From Gaetbulibacter_A aestuarii (GTDB lineage: Bacteria > Bacteroidota > Bacteroidia > Flavobacteriales > Flavobacteriaceae), in NCBI RefSeq assembly GCF_039537665.1, contig NZ_BAABAY010000001.1, positions 1,736,001-1,800,000 of the forward strand: DNA of 64,000 nucleotides, in the 5' to 3' direction. This document shows, one piece after another, positions 32,342-40,196 of this stretch. A program made the position numbers and the translations under genes. The notes below the pieces were generated by a model. The model saw nothing but the letters and a program-made list of their open reading frames with translations. It did not search any database and had not been told where the DNA came from. Numbering within the stretch: the stretch's first letter is position 1; each line of letters opens with the position of its first letter.

Positions 32342-32349
32342 CAAAGATA
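32342..32349 (-). promoter_or_regulatory. Putative -7 box of the DEAD-box helicase
   Basis: TATCTTTG on the minus strand, 110 bases before the helicase ATG at 32232. It predicts a leader of about 100 bases that includes a small hairpin CCTCA/TGAGG (32317-32329 region). The gap 32233-32569 holds this leader and, at its far end, a repeat remnant; no gene was seen. Confidence 0.45.
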
Positions 32350-32536
32350 CACTATTATTTTACAATAATGATTTAAATTTCAAAAGCTTTGAAAATAGTG
32401 TTTTGGGCATTTTTTTGCGCTTTTGCGAGTCGCTTTTTCATAAGAATGTTAGAAACCCGAATAAATCCGTTTCCGCGGGTAAATAGATGCATCCCAGGTG
32501 CAGCTGGAAGGGAAAAGAGATCCAACAATTACTTAA

Positions 32537-32575
32537 TACCTGCCTGCCGCCAGGTAGACCTAACGCGGTTTACTG
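32537..32575. repeat. Possible remnant of the intergenic dispersed repeat
   Basis: Contains TACCTG-N8-CAGGTA (32537-32556) followed by CCTAACGCGG, which shares CCTAACGCG with the end of the repeat at 61.5 kb, and runs into the stop codon of the M48 gene as the copy at 51.8 kb does with its neighbour. The G/C-rich sequence differs from the surroundings. Too short for a firm call. Confidence 0.4.
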
Positions 32576-33802
32576 CCGTAAATTCTTGATGCGTTGTAAT
32601 AAAGTAGGATGGGAGTAATGCACAAAAACATATGCCGGATGCGGAGTGAGGTTGCTTAAGCTGTTCTTCGATAAGGTCTTTAAAGCTTTAATCAGTGGTT
32701 CTGCTTTATAGGTATTTTTAGCAAAATCATCTGCCTGATATTCAAAAGCTCTTGAAAATAAGTTCATAATCAGGCCTGTTAATGCAGAAATTGGGGCGTA
32801 AAGTAATAGAAAAGCGATCAAACCGATATGAAAACTTGGTATCGAAACACCTAAAGCTTCTGACATGATTGGGTTAGAAATAAATAAGGATAAAATATAG
32901 AGCGTGAAACCGGTGAGTAAAATAGAGGCAAATAAATTAAAAATAATATGCTTCTTTTTGTAATGGCCAACTTCATGCGCCAAAACCGCTACAATTTCAT
33001 CTTCCTCAAGATCGTTTATTAAGGTGTCGTAAAGCGTCACGCGTTTTTCTTTTCCAAAGCCTGAAAAATAGGCATTCGCCTTGGTACTTCGTTTGGAGCC
33101 ATCGATCACAAAGATCTTATCCAGTTTAAAGCCAACGGTTTTGGCATATTCTGAAATTTTATCACGCAGATTACCACTATCTAATGGGGTTTGTTTATTA
33201 AAAAGCGGTACAATAAGCTTTGAGTAGAACATGTTCATAAACAAGGTAAAAACGGCCATTAAACCCCAGGCATATAGCCAAAAGTTATCACCTGTAACAT
33301 GATAGAACCATATTACTAAAGCCAGTATGCCTCCGCCAACAATGCCGGTTAATAACCATCCTTTGATCTTATCAAAAATAAAGACCTTTAAAGTGGTTTT
33401 GTTAAAGCCGAATTTTTCTTCGATCACAAACGTACTATAATATGAAAAAGGCAAACTCAGGAGGTCACTGCCAATCACGATAATTCCAAAAAAGATCAAA
33501 GCAATTCCGATAGGATTATCTGTAAAATTTCGAGCCATATTATCGACAAACTCAAAACCATCCAAAATCAAAAAAGTCAAAGTAACCACTAAAGAAAACG
33601 TTGAGCTTATGATTCCAAACCGATAGCGAGCAGCTTTGTATTGCTGTGATTTCTTATACTCTTCGGCATCGTAAACATCTTCAACAGGTTTTGGTAAAGC
33701 ATCATTAAAGTGTTTTGCATTTAAGGCATCCAGAATTTTATCGAGAATAAAATTGAAAAGGATGATCGCAATGATAATGTAAAATAGCGTTTGAGCTGTC
33801 AT
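32570..33802 (-). CDS. M48-family metallopeptidase, Ste24/CAAX prenyl protease-like
   Basis: 410 aa membrane protease. The N-terminal part has several membrane helices (about 5-25, 65-85, 100-120, 145-165, 180-200), as in Ste24 enzymes. Zinc motif VAVLAHEVGHYKKKHI, with the third ligand Glu in SRAFEYQADDFA, and the helix pair between (LFASILLTGFTLYILSLF) are all present. It would cleave membrane proteins near or in the inner membrane, probably in quality control. It lies 33 bases after the RNA methyltransferase stop on the same strand. Confidence 0.93.
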   Translation of the reverse strand: MTAQTLFYIIIAIILFNFILDKILDALNAKHFNDALPKPVEDVYDAEEYKKSQQYKAARYRFGIISSTFSLVVTLTFLILDGFEFVDNMARNFTDNPIGIALIFFGIIVIGSDLLSLPFSYYSTFVIEEKFGFNKTTLKVFIFDKIKGWLLTGIVGGGILALVIWFYHVTGDNFWLYAWGLMAVFTLFMNMFYSKLIVPLFNKQTPLDSGNLRDKISEYAKTVGFKLDKIFVIDGSKRSTKANAYFSGFGKEKRVTLYDTLINDLEEDEIVAVLAHEVGHYKKKHIIFNLFASILLTGFTLYILSLFISNPIMSEALGVSIPSFHIGLIAFLLLYAPISALTGLIMNLFSRAFEYQADDFAKNTYKAEPLIKALKTLSKNSLSNLTPHPAYVFVHYSHPTLLQRIKNLRQ

Positions 33803-33835
33803 GTAAGGTCGTCTTATTTCGTTTAGGATTCTGAA

Positions 33836-34636
33836 TTATTCAAATCCGCGTTGTCTTCTGGCCTCAAAAATAAGAATTCCTGCGGCAACAGAAACGTTCA
33901 TAGAGTCTATTTCACCCTGCATCGGAATAATAATGTTTTGTTTAGAAGCCTGTAGCCAGGCCTCACTTAATCCAGTAGCTTCCGTACCTACAACAATGGC
34001 GCTGGGTTTCGAGAAATCTTGTAGATGATAAGGCTGTGAAGCTTGTAATGCAGCGCAATAAATAGCAATATTTTTTTTGTTTAAAAAACTGATAATAGAC
34101 TCAGTACTTCCTGTTGCAATATGGTTTGTAAATAGGCAACCCACACTGGAGCGTACAATATTAGCGTTGTAAAGATCGGTTTTCGGATTTGCAATAATTA
34201 CGGCATCCACGGCTGCGGCGTCTGCTGTTCTTAAAATAGCGCCTATGTTTCCGGGTTTTTCAGGAGCCTCAGCGACTAAAATCAAAGGATTTTCAGAACT
34301 TAATTTTAAGTTTTCAAGATCATGAGATTTTGAGTTCGCCACGGCAATCAGACCTTCTGTCGAGTCTCGATAGGCTAGTTTTTGATAGACTTCTTTTGAG
34401 ATTTCAATGATCTCCACCATTACCGGAACGAAAGTAGTAAGCGTTTCTAAAGAGATCAATTCAGGGAAGTATAATACCTTGTCCAGGGAGTAACCACCTT
34501 TAAGGGCCAAACCTAATTCACGTTGTCCTTCAATTATAAAGTGCCCTGTTTTTTTTCGTTCGCGCGATTTATCACGTAGCTGCACCAGATGCTTAATATA
34601 ACTGTTTTGGGTACTTGTGATTTGTTTGATCTCCAT
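33836..34636 (-). CDS. RNA 2'-O-methyltransferase, SpoU/TrmH family (RlmB-like)
   Basis: 266 aa. N-terminal substrate-binding domain about 1-105 (ITSTQNSYIKHLVQLRDKSR, TGHFIIEGQRELGLAL), then the SPOUT domain: LVAEAPEKPGNIGAILRTAD, VVGTEATGLSEAWL, IIIPMQGEIDSMNVSVAAGI. This two-domain layout is that of rRNA methyltransferases; the exact target cannot be read. The TACTTTTG box ends six bases before the ATG, so the transcript may be nearly leaderless. Second SpoU protein in the window. Confidence 0.92.
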   Translation of the reverse strand: MEIKQITSTQNSYIKHLVQLRDKSRERKKTGHFIIEGQRELGLALKGGYSLDKVLYFPELISLETLTTFVPVMVEIIEISKEVYQKLAYRDSTEGLIAVANSKSHDLENLKLSSENPLILVAEAPEKPGNIGAILRTADAAAVDAVIIANPKTDLYNANIVRSSVGCLFTNHIATGSTESIISFLNKKNIAIYCAALQASQPYHLQDFSKPSAIVVGTEATGLSEAWLQASKQNIIIPMQGEIDSMNVSVAAGILIFEARRQRGFE

Positions 34637-34642
34637 AGGTCA

Positions 34643-34650
34643 CAAAAGTA
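34643..34650 (-). promoter_or_regulatory. Putative -7 box of the RNA methyltransferase, six bases from the ATG
   Basis: TACTTTTG on the minus strand, then TGACCT, then ATG (34636). Given the usual spacing to the start of transcription in Bacteroidota, the leader would be only about 0-3 bases. Confidence 0.45.
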
Positions 34651-34669
34651 CGGATTTATCCGACCTGTA

Positions 34670-34704
34670 GTTAAAAAAAAGCGAGCTTAATAGCTCGCTT
34701 TAAC
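34670..34704 (-). terminator. Terminator after the amidohydrolase operon
   Basis: AAAGCGAGC-N6-GCTCGCTTT (34678-34701); on the minus strand it is followed by a T-run. It starts just after the stop of the 431-aa amidohydrolase-like gene. Confidence 0.85.
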
Positions 34705-36000
34705 CTAGGATTGTTTTTTGTATTTATTGGAATACCGTTTCCAAAGTTCTGTTTGATGCGTTTCCAAACTTATCATCCGCCCGTCGATAAAAGCGTGGGT
34801 AATTTGGTTGGTTCGCATATCTAAAGCATCACCTTTAGAAATAAATAATGTGGCACTTTTCCCGGCTTCCAGTGTTCCGTATTGATCATCAATTCCCAGG
34901 ATTTTTGCTGGATTCAAAGTGATCAATTGCAAAGCTTGTTCTTTAGTTAATCCTCTGGAAACCGTAGTTCCCGCATAGAAAGGAAGGTTTCTGGATTGCA
35001 TACGTTCCATTCTGCCTGCTCCAGCTACTTCCAGAGCAACGGTAATACCATTTTGGGTAAGGATGGTTGCATTTTTAAAAGGCTGATCGTAATCATCATC
35101 TTCATGCTCCGGCAAACTATGAACTCTGGTTAATACCACAGGAATATTATTGGCTTTAAGGAGTTCAATGGTTTTGTAAGCTTCTTGAGCGTCAACAATA
35201 ACGAGGTTTTTTATATCATGCGATTTAGCAAAATCTACGGCATCAATAATTCCTTTTTCTTCTTCAACATGAATAAATAACTTTTTGGATCCTTTAAAAA
35301 CGGCATCTAAGGCTTCAAAAGGTAAGTTCGTGGTCGTTTTATTTCCCTGATTATAGGCTTTTGCATTGTCGAAATAACTGTTTATGGCTTCAACCTCCTC
35401 GCCATACTTTTTATTAACTGTAATTTCTCCACGACGTGAGCTTGTGGTTCTTGGCCAGTTCATATGTATGGCGTCATCTACCTTTACTGCGGCATCTTCC
35501 CAGTTCCAGGCATCAAATTGAACTACTGATGAGGTTCCTGAAATTCTGCCTCCCTGAGGTGTGATCTGTCCCATAAGGACCCCGTTTGGGCGCATGGTTT
35601 CTACAATTTTAGATTCGGCATTATAAGCAATCAAACTGCGCACGTTGGGGTTCCATTGGCCAAGTTCGGCATCGTCTTCAGAGGCGCGAACAGCATCAAT
35701 TTCAATGAGACCCAAGGTAGAGTTTGGTACAATAAATCCCGGATAAACATCGTGCCCTTTAGCATCGATCACTTCAAAACCGCTAAAATCTGTTGTGTTT
35801 TGTGTGGCATCCATGAGGGCATCAATTTTACCGTCTTTAAGGATTATGATACTATTATTAATTACGGATCCATTACCAATATGGGCAGTTGCTCCAACAA
35901 TGGCAATAGTTTTCGTTTGTTTAGGCGCCGGGGTTTGCTGAGCCATTGATACAATGGTACACAGCATTAAAATATAGTTGAATAGTGTTTTCATTTTCAT
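34705..36000 (-). CDS. Amidohydrolase-like protein without intact metal site
   Basis: 431 aa, exported (signal about 1-20, MLCTIVSMAQ). The composite-domain strands and the barrel are recognisable (TIAIVGATAHIGNGSVINNS, IILKDGKID, LQLITLNPAKILGIDDQYGT, SATLFISKGD). However, where active enzymes have PGFIDxHxH it reads PGFIVPNST (about 87-95), and the late metal Asp region reads ALEVAGAG instead of xNSDD. Two of the usual metal-ligand sets are therefore missing. It is probably inactive and may be a structural partner of the 991-aa amidohydrolase encoded 6 bases upstream. The annotation imidazolonepropionase-like would be misleading. Confidence 0.85.
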   Translation of the reverse strand: MKMKTLFNYILMLCTIVSMAQQTPAPKQTKTIAIVGATAHIGNGSVINNSIIILKDGKIDALMDATQNTTDFSGFEVIDAKGHDVYPGFIVPNSTLGLIEIDAVRASEDDAELGQWNPNVRSLIAYNAESKIVETMRPNGVLMGQITPQGGRISGTSSVVQFDAWNWEDAAVKVDDAIHMNWPRTTSSRRGEITVNKKYGEEVEAINSYFDNAKAYNQGNKTTTNLPFEALDAVFKGSKKLFIHVEEEKGIIDAVDFAKSHDIKNLVIVDAQEAYKTIELLKANNIPVVLTRVHSLPEHEDDDYDQPFKNATILTQNGITVALEVAGAGRMERMQSRNLPFYAGTTVSRGLTKEQALQLITLNPAKILGIDDQYGTLEAGKSATLFISKGDALDMRTNQITHAFIDGRMISLETHQTELWKRYSNKYKKQS

Positions 36001-36006
36001 AGTTTT

Positions 36007-38982
36007 TTATAGTCCGCTATCCATCGAATCACAGTGTAACAACACTTCTTTTTTCGTTGAAATGGGTTTGGTTTTTAAGCCTTTATTTTTGTCTTGCATC
36101 ATTTCGTTAATCAATTCGCTGCGTTCTTTTTTGATCGCTTCGCGCATCGCTTTATCTTTCTCCAGATCAAAATAAGTGGCGCCCTCAATCAGGGTTTTTT
36201 CCGCTTTAGCGTAAATAGATAAGGGATTATCAGACCATAAAACCAGATCGGCGTCCTTGCCTTCTCTTACGCTACCCACACGATCATCGATGTGTAATAA
36301 TTTCGCCGGATTCAAGGTTACCATTTTCCAGGCCTCTTCCTCGCTCATACCACCATATTTCACAGATTTTGCTGCTTCCTGATTCAAACGACGAGACATT
36401 TCGGCGTCGTCACTATTTATCGCTACAGTAACGCCTGCATTGTGCATGATCGTGGCATTATAGGGGATCGCATCATTTACCTCAAACTTATAAGCCCACC
36501 AGTCGCTAAAAGTAGAACCGCCAACGCCGTGTTCAGCCATTTTATCGGCTACTTTATAACCTTCAAGAATATGGGTAAAGGTGTTCACTCTGAAATTGAA
36601 TTTTTCAGACACCTTCATCAACATATTGATCTCACTTTGCACGTAGGAGTGACAAGAAATAAAGCGTTCTTTGTTTAAAATTTCTGCCAGAACATCTAAT
36701 TCAATATCGCGTTTGTATGGTTTACCGCTTTTCTTTAATTCATCGTATTCTTTTGCTCGTGTAAAATAATCCATATAAACCTGCTCCACACCCATGCGAG
36801 ATTGTGGGAAACGGGAGCGGCTTCCCCAGTTGGATTGCTTCACATTTTCTCCCAGGGCGAACTTGATAAATTTCGGACTGTTATCAAAAATTAGATTATT
36901 AGCCGATTCACCCCATTTCAATTTTATTATTGCAGAACGTCCACCTATTGGGTTTGCAGATCCATGTAAAATTTGAATGGATGTAACACCACCGGCCAGA
37001 TCGCGATAAATGGCAATGCTTTTTTCATCAATAACGTCCTCAATACTTACTTCCGCAGAGGAGTTCTGACCACCTTCATTTACAGAAGATGTGGCAATAT
37101 GCGAGTGTTCATCTATAATACCGGCAGTTAAATGTTTTCCGGTAGCATCAATAATTTTTGCCTTGGAATTTGAAAGATCCTTTCCAATTTTCGCGATTTT
37201 ACCATCTTTTACCAGAACATCAGTGTTTTTCAATATACCGGAATCTTCATTCGTCCAGACCGTAGCATTTTTAAATAGAATGGTTTCTTGTTTTGGTAAA
37301 GACTTGACCCCGTAAGCCTTATTTGGATAGGTTAGTGGAGCCATCTCATAAACCGATGCACTCTTTGTGACGTCTTTTTCAGTTTCATTGTCAGATGATT
37401 TCTTCTCCACTTTAGCATAAAAAGGTGATTCATTTCCATAAGGATCAATATATTTTCCGGATAAATTACCTTGATCATTCACCTTTGCTACAATTCGAAT
37501 AAACTCATTGGCTGTGCTATCGGCAGTAGTGATACTCAGGTTCACCCAGTCAATATCATAGGATATTTTAGAACCGAAGGACTGTGTGTTTGAAGTTACT
37601 TTAGATTTGAGTTTACTGAGACTGCCGGAAACATCAAGTTTGTAAGGTGTATTGGCGATTGTAAATTCATAATTACCTCTAATATCCTTGACGTTTACTG
37701 GTTCAAAAACAGTTTTTTCACCTTGAATCCAGTGTTCAAAGAGGATGGTGTTTTTGTCAAAAATATCACCGGAAGCGATAATGAAATTCGCTAGACTTCC
37801 ATTTTTTAAAGAGCCAATCTCTGAAGACTTACCCAGTACTTGAGCAGGTACGGTTGTTAAGGCCTCAAGGGCTTTCTCTTCACTTAGGCCGGCGGCAATG
37901 GCTTTCAGTAAATTTGTTTTAAACTCCTTAATTGATTTTAATTTTGCTGTGGTAAACGCAAACGGAATATTATGCTCTGCCAGCAATTTTGGGTTATAAG
38001 GTCTTTGATTCCATGCTCTGAGGTCTGCTAAACTTAAACTTTCCGTAGTAAAAGGATCTTCTACGTCATAGGCATCCGGAAAATCTAAAGGTAAAATGAT
38101 TGTTGCGTTGGTGTTTTTTATGTCGTCAAGACGCTCATATTCATCACCACCACCAAGCATGACATATTGAACGCCGTAGGCATCACCAACTTTATCAGCA
38201 CGCATAATATTTTGACGGCTTCCGGCTTCGAAGAACTGAACCAAAGGTTTATTTCTGTTGAAAGCCTCTAAGGAAAGATCCTTTGTTTTTATATTTCCTT
38301 TCCGGTACCAATCGGCATCAATATACAATTGACGAATCAAGGCCATACTTCCCATAATGGAAGAAGGGTAAGATTGCTCGGATTTCACACTTTTTGAAAA
38401 TGAAAAATACTGCCCGGAGTTGTCGTCTAATACCCGATATTGGTTTCCATTATTGTTATTCAGGGCTACCAAAATACCGGTGCCTCGAACAATACCATCG
38501 TGAATATGGGTATTCACAACACCAAATCCGGCTCGAAGTAATTCTGTTGCTGTGTTACTGTCGTACTTAAAATCCTTGATCGCTTTTTGTTCCGGCATCA
38601 CATGGTCGTTCCAATAATAACCTGTTCTGGAGGCTTTGTATTGGGTTGAACGCGACCAACCTGAATTTCTTTTTGGTTGATCGATTCCAAAGCCGGAATA
38701 CACATCGATGAATGAAGGATAGATGTACTTGCCTTTAAGATCGACAATTACTGCATTTTTTGGGATGGTTACATCCTTTCCTGAAGCAACCACTTGGCCA
38801 TCTTTTATAATAAGCGTCCCATTTTCAATAATCTGATTGGGCGTTACATAAATTTTAGCATTTGTTAGTGCTTTGTAGTTCGTGTTTACGGTGTGTACAC
38901 CGTCATTTTTAGGGAAATAATCTTGTGCGGTTAATGCTAGGGCAAAAAGCATAGCAAAAACCAGGGAGGTTTTTTTAATCAT
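36007..38982 (-). CDS. Large two-module amidohydrolase (N-module degenerate, C-module with metal ligands)
   Basis: 991 aa with signal peptide (about 1-19, MLFALALTAQ). The N-module (about 35-430) has an amidohydrolase layout, but its metal motif reads FIDVYSGFG (about 91-99) and lacks the HxH. The middle about 430-560 links to the C-module, which has IIDEHSHIA with HxH (about 624-626), CHSYVQSEI, TFTHILEGYKVADKMAEHG and INSDDAEMS (Asp about 857), the complete ligand set. Each module ends with a repeat of TLNPAKLL/VPAQVLGKSS...G. It probably hydrolyses a peptide-like or cyclic amide in the periplasm. Its downstream partner (431 aa) is separated by 6 bases; operon is near certain. Confidence 0.9.
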   Translation of the reverse strand: MIKKTSLVFAMLFALALTAQDYFPKNDGVHTVNTNYKALTNAKIYVTPNQIIENGTLIIKDGQVVASGKDVTIPKNAVIVDLKGKYIYPSFIDVYSGFGIDQPKRNSGWSRSTQYKASRTGYYWNDHVMPEQKAIKDFKYDSNTATELLRAGFGVVNTHIHDGIVRGTGILVALNNNNGNQYRVLDDNSGQYFSFSKSVKSEQSYPSSIMGSMALIRQLYIDADWYRKGNIKTKDLSLEAFNRNKPLVQFFEAGSRQNIMRADKVGDAYGVQYVMLGGGDEYERLDDIKNTNATIILPLDFPDAYDVEDPFTTESLSLADLRAWNQRPYNPKLLAEHNIPFAFTTAKLKSIKEFKTNLLKAIAAGLSEEKALEALTTVPAQVLGKSSEIGSLKNGSLANFIIASGDIFDKNTILFEHWIQGEKTVFEPVNVKDIRGNYEFTIANTPYKLDVSGSLSKLKSKVTSNTQSFGSKISYDIDWVNLSITTADSTANEFIRIVAKVNDQGNLSGKYIDPYGNESPFYAKVEKKSSDNETEKDVTKSASVYEMAPLTYPNKAYGVKSLPKQETILFKNATVWTNEDSGILKNTDVLVKDGKIAKIGKDLSNSKAKIIDATGKHLTAGIIDEHSHIATSSVNEGGQNSSAEVSIEDVIDEKSIAIYRDLAGGVTSIQILHGSANPIGGRSAIIKLKWGESANNLIFDNSPKFIKFALGENVKQSNWGSRSRFPQSRMGVEQVYMDYFTRAKEYDELKKSGKPYKRDIELDVLAEILNKERFISCHSYVQSEINMLMKVSEKFNFRVNTFTHILEGYKVADKMAEHGVGGSTFSDWWAYKFEVNDAIPYNATIMHNAGVTVAINSDDAEMSRRLNQEAAKSVKYGGMSEEEAWKMVTLNPAKLLHIDDRVGSVREGKDADLVLWSDNPLSIYAKAEKTLIEGATYFDLEKDKAMREAIKKERSELINEMMQDKNKGLKTKPISTKKEVLLHCDSMDSGL

Positions 38983-39039
38983 TAGAGTTAGTCAATTTTG
39001 CACTAAAAATAGAAAAATTAACTTTTATTTACCTAATGT

Positions 39040-40122
39040 TCAGTGTTTTTTAACTTTTCCTAAAGATTCATCAAAATAGTTCGTTAAAAGTGCAACAACA
39101 TAACTATAGCTTTCCATGCCTTTACTTTGTTTATTCACTTTCAGGAAGTTACCGTAAAATACTTTAAAAAAAGGTTCAGCCGGATTTTCATGGGCTTCCC
39201 AAAATGCACGAACTTCTTTATAATTTTTTATAATGCCCTTATCCACATGAGCTACCATATCTTCATAAAGGCACTCATCCCGAAAGTAAATTTCGTTTAA
39301 ACAAAACCGCAATGCGAAAGTATAGCCTGCATATTTAAAATAGATATTATCATGGTTTATAGCCGCGAGGCAGCCAATAAAATTTGCTTCATTTTCAGCG
39401 GCATAACCTAGTTGATGCGCCACTTCATGCGAAGCGGTAGTGGGAAATATGAAACGTGGAATTATTCCGTCTACCTGAGCTTCATTGGTAAGGGGATTCA
39501 AATAACCACTGAATCCCATGTAGGTTAAAGGAATACTATAAATAGATTTTTTTAGACTTCGAGGCTTATAATCTAAATTCGGAAATGTTCCGGTTAGATT
39601 ATGGTAGCCTTCAGGAACCATTTTAAAGATTTGGGATTCTGAAAAAGGCATGGTTACTTTTACCGTATCATTACGCGTAATTTCCATATGTACAGCATTT
39701 GCTTTTTCCGTGAGCATTTGGGTGACCCTAACAAGCTGTTCGGTACTATAATTAGCTTCTAAATTTAGGTTTTTGTGTAAGGGCGGACGGTAATAATTTA
39801 GTCCCCAAAAAAAGTGAAATGCAAAATAGATCACAGAAATTGCTGCAAAAACATCAATAAACCAGTTTCTGGTATCTTTTCTGAGCCTTCTGCGATTTAT
39901 GAAGAACCATCGAATGATATAAATGATACTTATGGTATAAATGACATCGCCAAAAGAAAAAGGCAACCATCCAAGGGTGAAACGAAGTACTTTAGAAATA
40001 TACGGATAGATCCCATTGCTGTAATATTGCTCGATAAATTCTGGAAAAAGCGATAAAAGTTTTACCAAAAAAAACTGCGGAATAAGTAATAAGGCTAAGC
40101 GCTTTTTTATGGTTCTCTGCAT
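39040..40122 (-). CDS. DUF3810 membrane protein with HExxH (putative metalloprotease)
   Basis: 360 aa. Three N-terminal membrane helices (about 10-28, 55-75, 90-108) end in FHFFWGLNYYRPPL, the family's conserved segment. The soluble part has YSIPLTYMGFSGYLNPLTNE and then SHEVAHQLGYAAENEANFIG: His232, Glu233, His236 and Glu245, the layout of an HExxH...E zinc protease. The domain has no known function, but the residues argue for peptidase activity facing the periplasm. The -7 box TATTTTTG lies only four bases from the ATG. Confidence 0.88.
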   Translation of the reverse strand: MQRTIKKRLALLLIPQFFLVKLLSLFPEFIEQYYSNGIYPYISKVLRFTLGWLPFSFGDVIYTISIIYIIRWFFINRRRLRKDTRNWFIDVFAAISVIYFAFHFFWGLNYYRPPLHKNLNLEANYSTEQLVRVTQMLTEKANAVHMEITRNDTVKVTMPFSESQIFKMVPEGYHNLTGTFPNLDYKPRSLKKSIYSIPLTYMGFSGYLNPLTNEAQVDGIIPRFIFPTTASHEVAHQLGYAAENEANFIGCLAAINHDNIYFKYAGYTFALRFCLNEIYFRDECLYEDMVAHVDKGIIKNYKEVRAFWEAHENPAEPFFKVFYGNFLKVNKQSKGMESYSYVVALLTNYFDESLGKVKKH

Positions 40123-40126
40123 GTAT

Positions 40127-40134
40127 CAAAAATA
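40127..40134 (-). promoter_or_regulatory. Putative -7 box of the DUF3810 gene, four bases from the ATG
   Basis: TATTTTTG then ATAC then ATG (40122). As for the SpoU gene at 34.6 kb, the position predicts a leaderless or near-leaderless transcript. No matching -33 box. Confidence 0.4.
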
Positions 40135-40167
40135 GGAAACAATTTTATAATTCCGCATTCGAATACG

Positions 40168-40175
40168 TACCTTTG
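40168..40175 (+). promoter_or_regulatory. Putative -7 box of pepD
   Basis: TACCTTTG, 21 bases before the ATG at 40197; the TTG alternative start at 40173 lies inside this box and is therefore rejected. Confidence 0.5.
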
Positions 40176-40196
40176 TCATTCAAAATTTTTAAAATC

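Noticed and set aside
32389..32589. 66-codon plus frame in the helicase/M48 gap
   Set aside because: Crosses the repeat remnant and the M48 stop; no family or promoter, ends by chance.
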